Below are positions 58,001-64,000 of a DNA stretch of 64,000 nt, piece by piece (position 1 is the first letter of the stretch; every line of letters starts with the position of its first letter). The stretch is from Amphibalanus amphitrite (Eukaryota > Arthropoda > Thecostraca > Balanomorpha > Balanidae). Under the pieces are notes generated by a model. The model had not been told where the DNA came from. It made no database searches and was given only the letters and a program-made list of their open reading frames with translations. The DNA lies in the NCBI RefSeq assembly GCF_019059575.1, contig NW_024881706.1, positions 558,001-622,000 on the forward strand. Reading direction: 5' to 3'. The position numbers were made by a program, and so were the translations under genes.

Positions 58001-61000
58001 CACCCCTCCCGGCCTCCACCAGTGCCCCCCCCCCCCCTCACTGGCGGCCCGCTCCTACGGCTGCCGCTGTCACCCGGCTCTCACGTACATCTGTTTTTTG
58101 ATGGCTTCTCTGAGTGCGACGTCGCTGAGCTGCAGGTAGGGAGACGGGTACACGTAGTTGTGGTACATGTCGAGAAAGGCCGGGTCGGAGCGCAGGTACT
58201 CCGGCACCTGGCGGCGACAGACGGCGACAGACGGGGCGGCAGGTCAGACCCAGAGTCGACACACAGGTGACAGGTGAGGCGCGTCAGATGGGCGATACGG
58301 GACACCACGCAGGTGGTAGCCGACAAACGGAAAATAGGCAGACGTCAGACGCAACGTGAAGCCTACCAGATTCGGTCAAAAGTGACATATGAGTTCTGAC
58401 ATACACAGTATTAACATCGCATATGCTAGCTGCAACGTCAAAGTGATGACTGGCGATCAGACCTTGACAGAATGGTGGGCGATGCCGACAAAGGATTCCC
58501 CTCGAATATGCTGAATTGACAGTCTAACCTTCTGCGCATTCACTGAACAATGAACACATGTGTTACGGATTGGCAGTCTGCTCAGTTTGCATTTACGATA
58601 AGTTGTGCATAAGACGAAAAGAACCGACGTGAAAACCCGACCCAGTTAAGACAAAGAAGGGCAGCATATGTTCTTTAGGTGTTAACCAATATATCCAAAC
58701 GCGTCATTAGTGTGCTAACTCTATGAAATATGGGAACTGGCTTTGCTAAATCGTTTCTATTAAGCGGTATCCAGGGTCTCGGATACACCATCTAGGCCCG
58801 TCACTGTGACTGTGTGGGCTGCGTCCCATACGGCCGGCGGGGCTGCAGCCGACCCTGCAGTCCGACTGTCACCGTGTGCCGTCTGACCTTGGCTCCGAGG
58901 TCGGCACCCATCTCCTCCAGCGGGTCCTGACCGGACCACTCGTCAGCGGCCAGGCCAGCGGCCGCTGAGCCGCCGCGGCCGCGACCCCGCGCGCGCGGCC
59001 GGCCCCGCCCGCGGCCGCGGCCGCGCCGCTCCACACTGCGACTGTCCTCCCGCCAGTTGGAGCTCTCCGAGCTGCCTCCTGCACAGACGGAGACGTGAGG
59101 ACGGTCAGATCTGGGGCACGGATACAAGTGGGGTCACACTGTGCCAACCGTCAATGACTGGGAGGGGGCGTAGCATGGGGGCACGGAACTTGTAGGGAGT
59201 CAGTGTGAGGCAAAGACGGAGTACTGGGATCCAGACAGGACTGTGAATAGCGGACGGGCGCCGTGGGAACGTAAGCCGGTGTGATAGGAAGCGGGTGGGA
59301 CGCAAAACAAACACTTTGAGGAACTCGAGCGCAGCAATAAAGAGCATAACCAAATGTCACACCGAACCTCTCAGCTGTCAATAACGTAAAATGTTTGCAA
59401 GATTACATATCTATCGCATTCGGAGAGACAATATTTACCGAGTGACGGAAAGCATTTGCCGAACGGGACGGTTGCATGCTAGTGCAAAACGTTTACTGCC
59501 GTTTCAGCAGAATGTAACTACTATAGCCGGACGTATTTCCCAAGCCTAACTGAATGCAAGCTTGCAGCGATCCACGCGCTACCTCGAATAAGGAGAACCA
59601 TCCTTTTAAAACGCATTATTCTGACAACTGCGCAGTAACTGCCACCGTGTCCTTGGAACGATCAGAAATGTTTATCGAAGCTCATCATGCTCTTCCAATA
59701 GAAACATTACATTGGAAGTTGATTGAAGGTAAGTTATTGCACATGCACTTTGTTCAGCCTTCTCGAAACACGATGCCATGTGTATTTTCCGGAGATTAGA
59801 TCACAACTTGGCTTCACCTGTTGAAAAATACTCAACTCTACACAATGACACACGGAAGCCACAGGTATGAGCGCGAATCACTAAAAAACGCCATTACATC
59901 GACGACTTAAAGACCAAAACATCACGGATGTTTCTGCCCCAGTTCCGGGTTTTCTGAATAACTAGCAGACCATAAACACGTCACCCATGATTCATTCATG
60001 TCCGTGCCGCGCTGTTTCGCTACCACCGAGCTCGGGTGTACTCGGCGGGCCGACCGACGGCCGACGGCGCGCGACACGTGACTGGGCGCCGGCCACGTGG
60101 CCCGGTCGCCGCTCCGTGTCAGCTGGCGCGGCGATTATGGCGGCCGGCGGCCGGCCGAACTGTGCCGCGCCGCCGCCAAGGTCGCCGACTCCGCCTCCCG
60201 GCGCGGCGCATGGAACCCGCATCGGCCGTCTCCGGGAGGGCGGCGCGGAACGGCGACCGCCGCCACACAGACCACGTGTGGCAGCGGCGCACAGCCCGGG
60301 GGCGGGGGCGGAGGCATTGCGTCACTCGGCAGCGTCAACAGAGCGACGGCCACAGGTGCCGGGGGTCGGAGCCGCGATCAGTATTCAGCGTCCCGACATT
60401 GTCGACCGTGAGGGCAATGGCTCTACTGATCACGTCTCCCGATTGTCAGCATGACGCTAACTGACGGTCTCAGCAGGTTTTGGAGTAAGTGCGTAGTAGA
60501 CGACGTTTCCTTGTGTCTAAAAATACAGCCGCCAAGAAGCAAGAGAAGATTCCGTTAGGAAATGCCTCCAGCTAAGGTATGTGTACTTCGCAGAACCTTC
60601 ATCGGGTTTATTGCGTCTCTAAGAAACTGCCGCGGTGTAACACTTTCCGACTGCAGCAGGGGCTAATTCAGCCCAGAAAACAAGCAGCACCACGCACAGA
60701 GCCAATTTCTCACCGCCATGCACCTGCCACAGCGGCCGCTAATAGCCGGGTCGGCCGGGGCGCCCTTTAAACGCGGCCGGTGCAGGCGGCGGTTATCTGG
60801 TGGCCGGCGGCACTAGTCCGGCGCCCGCTGCGTGCCCGTGTTACCGTCCGCCGGCCGCTGGGAGACAGCCCACCTGTCCGGCCGGCGGCGGCGGCGGCTG
60901 GCGGCGGAGAGATAGCCGCGGCGCGCGCGCTGCCCGCGGCCGTCACTCACCTCTGCGCGGGTCCAGGCGCGAGCGGAAGCCGCCGCGCGGCGACCGATCG

Positions 61001-62460
61001 GCCCGCTTGCCGCGGCCGCGGAATTCGATGTCCATGGGCTTCCATTTCTGTTTGGGCGCTGCAACAGACGGGCGGGCGGTGGGGGCGGCGTGAGCAGCCA
61101 TGGTGTGAGCGGGCGGCGGCCAGACAGAGAACCGGTCCGGCCGAGATGTGAGCACCAGATAACGGCCGCCGCCGACCGACAGACGAACCAACTGACGAGC
61201 GCCGGCCATCGGGGGCAGGGAGAAGGGAATCAGGAGAACAGGGAGCACAACACGGGACAGACAGACGGACCAAATGACGAGCGCTGGCCATCGGGGGCAG
61301 GGAGAAGGGAATCAGGAGCGTGCAGGAGCACACGGGGAGCACAACATGAGACTGGCCAGCCGGCCGGCCGATTGACTAGCGAGCGGTGGTAGACAGATGG
61401 GACCGGGGGAGCAAGCGAAACACAACACAGCCAGCCACACACAGCGCTCTGCTGCACTACACACGACAAATAGACACGCTGTTGGTATGACGACACTCCG
61501 AGACTGTACGGTTGCGAGATCGGACGTCACTCGTCTATCTCAGACTAAATAAACTGGACGTTCCGAACGTACTCTGGCCGGCTGAGTGCCGCCAGGCCCA
61601 GTCAGCGTCACAGCCCTGACCGATTAGGTGCGAGTAACACAGCTCGGTGGCGACCCACATCCACAGCCGAGAGCCGTCCGGGCAGCTGGCCCGGTCCTCG
61701 GAGAGGCGCCGACACACCGCACACCAAGGTCACAGACGAGATCTTTTCATCGGCCTCGCTCCTGACCGGACTGAGATAACAGTGGCCCACTAAACTCCCG
61801 AAAAATCCCGCTATGAACACACCGCCCATCGAACGTATACCCTAAAATCATCAAGACCAGCGAATACAATCGCTGGCCCCGATCCTAAACAAACAGTGAA
61901 TGGCCGCCGGCCAAGCGGTGCGGTCCGTCCACGGCCGGCAGGCGGGTACTCACTGCTGCGTTTCCGTTTGCTGCTGTCGGTGCCGGAGGCGTTCTGCCGG
62001 TTCTCGTCGTAGTTCTCCTTGGACGAGTCGTCGTCCTGTGAGGAGGGCGCCGTGCCGCCGCCGTTGGTCAGGCCCGAGCCGGAGCCGGCCGGAGCGGTGG
62101 CCGGCCGAGGCGTGCCCGGCGCACTGCTCGTCTTCTCCAGGCTCGGCCAGTCGCCCAGGTCACTGAAGTCGGACGCCTGCGGGTCGGCACGCGGCGTCAC
62201 CGTCACACGCGGCTCACGGTCTCCGGCGGAGCGCAGCGCCATGGCCGAGCGTCGGCCGGCGCCTGCGGGCGCCACAGCTGCCGGCCGGCGGCGCACCGAC
62301 CGGCCACAGCTGACGACACGGCCCCGCCCACGGCCCGGCCCCTCGTCCCCCGTCAGCCCCGGGGAGCACACCACCCGCGTCCCCAGACTCACCTTCGCAT
62401 TGATTTTTGACTTGTCACCCGAGTTGGCTCGTACGACGGTGGGCGGCCGCGCCGGCCCGT
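48784..62460 (-). CDS. larp1: La-related protein 1 (LARP1), 16 exons, 5' end not found
   Basis: LARP1 is a cytoplasmic RNA-binding protein that binds the cap and 5'TOP motif of ribosomal-protein mRNAs and poly(A)-binding protein, downstream of TOR. The exons, in gene order, are 62460-62393, 62176-61954, 61058-60951, 59078-58888, 58207-58089, 56048-55859, 54781-54532, 53862-53765, 52997-52834, 52047-51819, 51588-51421, 51185-50756, 50486-50342, 49813-49704, 49571-49438 and 49056-48784. All 15 junctions are GT-AG and keep frame, giving about 966 residues after the missing start. Order of parts: acidic/Ser-rich N-terminal part (to ~100), RGG-like tract (~140-175), La motif (~225-290), PAM2-like motif (~325), an NTFTDDW segment (~460), and the DM15 cap-binding region (~715-870). 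Initial exons probably lie above 62460 or outside the window. Confidence 0.93.
49438..49571 (-). CDS. larp1: LARP1 exon, end of DM15 region
   Basis: It encodes [19 protein letters not shown] and then a segment ending [10 protein letters not shown]. This is the third DM15 repeat, with the aromatic FWAF helix of the cap-binding fold. Acceptor TTTTGCAG, donor GTGAGT. Confidence 0.93.
49704..49813 (-). CDS. larp1: LARP1 exon, middle DM15 repeat
   Basis: It encodes [18 protein letters not shown] and then [13 protein letters not shown], the second DM15 repeat. The residues Arg-Tyr-Gly at the junction complete the first codon split with the previous exon. Confidence 0.93.
50019..50066. repeat. Perfect 23-bp hairpin in a LARP1 intron
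   Basis: CACATGTGTTGTTTGGGTGA and three more bases at 50019-50041 are exactly complementary to 50044-50066, leaving two bases between arms. It lies between two DM15 exons. Confidence 0.9.
50107..50178 (+). repeat. (ATTC)n microsatellite in a LARP1 intron
   Basis: About 18 pure units of TTCA/ATTC, 40 bases from the perfect hairpin. Likely length-polymorphic. Confidence 0.95.
50342..50486 (-). CDS. larp1: LARP1 exon, first DM15 repeat
   Basis: Derived reading: [19 protein letters not shown], then [16 protein letters not shown] and NEDAVDGYR. This is among the most conserved stretches of LARP1 and holds residues of the cap/TOP pocket. Donor GTGAGA, acceptor CCCACAG. Confidence 0.93.
50756..51185 (-). 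CDS. larp1: LARP1 largest exon, linker and start of DM15 region
   Basis: It encodes 143 residues: a Thr/Pro-rich start ([10 protein letters not shown]), RFYPVVK, a basic PRKRKLRH stretch, HVGWVMDSR, a Ser/Thr-rich phosphorylation-prone region, and [20 protein letters not shown] entering DM15. Phase 0 to phase 1. Confidence 0.93.
51421..51588 (-). CDS. larp1: LARP1 exon with proline-rich linker
   Basis: It encodes 56 residues beginning [17 protein letters not shown] and containing a [14 protein letters not shown] tract, ending SRSLPAD. It matches the LARP1 linker between the FYY segment and DM15. Confidence 0.9.
51819..52047 (-). CDS. larp1: LARP1 exon with [10 protein letters not shown] and INDGLFYYE segments
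   Basis: Starts by completing the TGG codon of the previous exon and reads [16 protein letters not shown], then [15 protein letters not shown] and [15 protein letters not shown]. These are diagnostic LARP1 segments. Phase 2 to 0. Confidence 0.93.
52834..52997 (-). CDS. larp1: LARP1 exon with acidic FDEEIE and NTFTDDW segments
   Basis: An Arg-rich start ([14 protein letters not shown]) is followed by [13 protein letters not shown] and RNNTFTDDW. The donor splits the Trp codon, and the next exon completes it exactly. Confidence 0.92.
53765..53862 (-). CDS. larp1: LARP1 small exon ([17 protein letters not shown])
   Basis: It encodes 33 residues between the PAM2-like exon and the acidic exon: [20 protein letters not shown] and then a Ser-rich part ending SEWRQ. 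Acceptor CCTTACAG, donor GTGAGG, both in frame. Its 5' part with the acceptor is duplicated about 80 bp upstream. Confidence 0.8.
53815..53963 (-). repeat. Tandem duplication of the LARP1 small-exon acceptor region
   Basis: The stretch 53895-53960 repeats 53815-53880. Both copies have CCTTACAGAGGGCGC and code for [13 protein letters not shown]. The upstream copy lacks a donor after LSLLT and reads out of frame into the second copy, so only one acceptor can give the LARP1 frame. Confidence 0.8.
54532..54781 (-). CDS. larp1: LARP1 exon after the La motif, with PAM2-like motif
   Basis: It encodes [15 protein letters not shown], then [17 protein letters not shown] and a long Ala/Ser/Glu tail. 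[10 protein letters not shown] fits the PAM2 pattern that binds the MLLE domain of poly(A)-binding protein. Phase 0 to 1; the donor GTGTGT is weaker than the others. Confidence 0.9.
54975..55590. mobile_element. Foldback element in a LARP1 intron made of two transposase gene ends
   Basis: CAGGGTGACACAAAAAA (54975) and its inverse (to 55590) are the ends. The arms, about 250 bp each, are inverted copies. Each arm, read towards its outer end, encodes FARxMQVCLR and, one frame away, [13 protein letters not shown] before a stop, a phrase resembling the C-terminus of mariner/Tc1-like transposases. The single-base frame break is present in both arms. Confidence 0.75.
55859..56048 (-). CDS. larp1: LARP1 exon encoding most of the La motif
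   Basis: It encodes [20 protein letters not shown], then [18 protein letters not shown] and a part ending VVEIADGVK. This winged-helix RNA-binding fold recognises the 3' poly(A)/RNA ends. Acceptor CGTGCAG; donor GTGCGT. Confidence 0.96.
56094..57569. mobile_element. hAT-type element (56102-57561) in a LARP1 intron, 8-bp target duplication
   Basis: CAGGCGCGTAACCACCACTG and TCGTGGTTACGCGCCTG are the ends; GGGTGGGG repeats exactly at 56094-56101 and 57562-57569. The body matches 41280-42864 without that copy's nested MITE. AGGTCA words include TGACCTGAAAAGGTCA, an everted pair. It separates the La-motif exon from the exon before it and starts only about 50 bp from the exon edge. Confidence 0.9.
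58089..58207 (-). CDS. larp1: LARP1 exon encoding the start of the La motif
   Basis: [20 protein letters not shown], then [19 protein letters not shown] and the first two bases of Ile, completed by the La exon as KKQIEYYF. This split codon across a 2-kb intron strongly supports the model. Confidence 0.93.
58888..59078 (-). CDS. larp1: LARP1 exon with RGRG tract
   Basis: It encodes [19 protein letters not shown], then a (RG)n-like tract [16 protein letters not shown] and an acidic end [23 protein letters not shown]1 proteins carry such an RGG-like tract before the La motif. Confidence 0.9.
60951..61058 (-). CDS. larp1: LARP1 exon with [11 protein letters not shown] motif
   Basis: [20 protein letters not shown] and a basic tail ending LDPRR. 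The KWxPLxI-type motif is a conserved N-terminal LARP1 segment. Phase 1 at both ends. Confidence 0.9.
61197..61348. repeat. Direct repeat, about 80-bp period, in a LARP1 intron
   Basis: GGCCATCGGGGGCAGGGAGA and the following bases occur at 61203 and 61283, followed by GGGAGCACAACA in both. Two copies only. Confidence 0.85.
61954..62176 (-). CDS. larp1: LARP1 exon with [10 protein letters not shown]
   Basis: [18 protein letters not shown], then a Ser/Thr/Gly/Pro stretch and [10 protein letters not shown], ending SKRKRS. It corresponds to the GDFGD..WP segment of LARP1. The acceptor chosen (ACCCGCAG) gives phase 0; the frame is open further upstream. Confidence 0.85.
62393..62460 (-). CDS. larp1: LARP1 first recognised exon
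   Basis: [20 protein letters not shown] and AK. It starts after TTGTTCCAG and needs one base from an upstream exon, so the gene continues 5'. It matches the PAKVVRA-like segment before the GDFGD segment in LARP1. Confidence 0.75.
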
Positions 62461-64000
62461 CTGGAACAAAGAGGCGGGCCCAGGTCAGCGGCGTCAACAC
62501 CCCGGCGCATGGCATGTCTGTCCTGGCAGACGGCCGAACGCGAACTCGCCGCGGCGGCGATCAACAGTGGCGTCGCGGCGTTCCGGCGTACCGCAGGGGT
62601 TCGTGATGGCCCCTCAATCACAGGTAGGCGGCAGCGGCTACCGCGGTCGGGATTCCCGCCGCACGAGGCACGGGAATTCTCGCGACATCTCCAGTTCGCG
62701 CTAAGCGGCGGGTGCAGTGGTGCAGCCAGTAGCTCTGGCCGGGCGGAGTGCGGACAGTGGCGAGCCGAGGCAGGGTCGAGCGAGAGCATCCCACCTCCCA
62801 GCCCTCCCCGGGCCGGACGGGCCGCGCGCCGGTGCACCCTCCCCCGCCGGCGACGACCCTCGCCGCTCGGCCCGTCCTCTGCACCGGCCCGACAGCTGCC
62901 CAGGCGCTCAGACAGCGACGGGACCGCGCCGCCGCCCATTCCCCCAGTTGCCATGGTTTTCCAAGCAGGCTCGTGACGCAATTCGAGAAACACGACCAAA
63001 ACCGGTTCGCCAACGTTTCACCGGATAGGTAAAGCTGATACCGCTGAGGGCTATACATACATAAACAAATGACCTTGTGGTACAGCAAAATTAAACTGAC
63101 ACCAGGCTCGCCACCCATATGCTGAACTGGCAACACAGGTCCGTTACTGCTTTTCACTACATTCCACTACTATTCTATTTACGGAGATTTGGCGGCCGGG
63201 CAGAAACCGCTCATCAGTTGGCGCTCGGCCAAACGTTACTAGGCGGTGCGGTTTTTAAGTGCGTGTATAGTGAAGCGCCCTGCCGGACCACTCCTGTCTC
63301 GGGGCGGCGCGGACAGTGACCTTGGAGCTGGCGGCCGGCGACGACTGACACCTCCTGGCCGCGCTGCGTGCCCGTACTGCGTAGCGCCGCGGCGGCCGCT
63401 GGCACTTGTCCACCCGAGTGGCCGCACGCTAAACTGGGCGGCGCCGCCGAACCAAACGGCGCCACCGACGCTGGCCGACCAGGAACGTAAACACGGCCCA
63501 GCCACCGAGAAGCGCGGATTTAGACGACAGCCAACACTACTAAATAAGTACGCGCCCCGCTACCATGTGCCAAACGCGGGGCGCAGCGGTTATTTGGTCT
63601 GATACCGCAAATGCTTTAATGTCAGCAATAATAACCACTGAATCTAAAAAAAAAAAAAAAATATGAGCGATCGTGTCTTTAGGTTACAAAGAATCAACAT
63701 GCGTCACTCATTTCATTGTACTGCTAAATTCCCTGGTAACAAAGGATTTTTTCAAGACATCTGGACAGACAGGTTTGGAGCACGCAGTAAAACCTGAATA
63801 TGACTGGATAGTAACATTTCTTGAAACATATGCGTTTAAGAACCCCCGCACTCACAATACGCATCTCCAGTGCCAGCATTGAAATATTAAGTCAGAATGT
63901 ATACAACATTTCGACTGAAACTTGTTTAGACGCAATAAAACGTGGGCGTGAACATTTAGGGATAAAACAATTCAAAATGCGGACGGCGGTAGACCCGAGA
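62461..64000. other. GC-rich DNA upstream of LARP1, no exon identified
   Basis: A CpG-rich block spans 62461-62960 and another 63185-63500, with low-complexity frames on both strands. An exon ending in phase 1 with a donor on the minus strand was looked for and not found. ATG GCA ACT GGG at 62953 (minus) opens a Gly-rich frame but has no supporting splice site. AT-rich DNA follows from 63600, with a 17-base A run at about 63645. Confidence 0.4.

Overview
The window is nuclear DNA from an animal, almost certainly an arthropod. The evidence is a HAND-type bHLH exon and a LARP1 gene with 16 recognisable exons, GT-AG introns, very GC-rich coding exons, CpG-rich flanks and a dense load of small DNA transposons. 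Scattered strings such as TAGGTAGGTACCT and the GC-rich genes would fit a crustacean (barnacle-like), but that placement is a weak guess. There is no bacterial, plasmid or phage content.

Layout. 1-20 kb is transposon-rich: a TACACTGTAAA-ended element (572-3562) holding a TTAA-flanked element (1468-2477); a Penelope-like retroelement with two 443-bp inverted arms (about 4909-7044); three TTAA MITEs and a second TTAA element (7043-9225); a TA/GGGGAGAG element (10066-11014); and a 6.1-kb hAT-type composite with an exact 8-bp target duplication (12638-18772) that contains other elements and a 5'-truncated non-LTR retrotransposon. 20-32 kb holds the HAND first exon (21071-21622, minus) with three small foldback elements just upstream, then GC-rich non-coding islands that are the natural place for its control regions. 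32.2-45.5 kb is a second nest of transposons: a GGGGAGAG composite (32217-39787) full of insertions, then a composite bounded by inverted arms (about 39790-45540) with CACGTG-rich repeats, a hAT element, a TTAA element and a TTAA MITE. 45.5-48.5 kb is GC-rich non-coding DNA. 48.5-62.5 kb is the LARP1 gene on the minus strand; its 5' end lies upstream of 62460 and was not found. 62.5-64 kb is GC-rich DNA without a recognised gene.

The two host genes are unrelated in function. HAND is a developmental transcription factor of heart and visceral mesoderm. LARP1 is an RNA-binding protein that controls translation of 5'TOP mRNAs. The LARP1 model is strong because all 15 internal splice junctions keep the reading frame. 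Its introns contain a hAT element, a transposase-derived foldback, a perfect 23-bp hairpin beside an (ATTC)n microsatellite, and a partial duplication of one exon.

The most unusual material is in the repeats. TTAA- and hAT-type elements carry many AGGTCA nuclear-receptor half sites. Several families share subterminal hairpins made of G-run/C-run arms around differing palindromic cores. Two families (GGGGAGAG and GGGCCTCGTTTCATAAA) repeat a short family-specific word throughout their bodies. All coordinates and target duplications were read by eye; no database search was possible.
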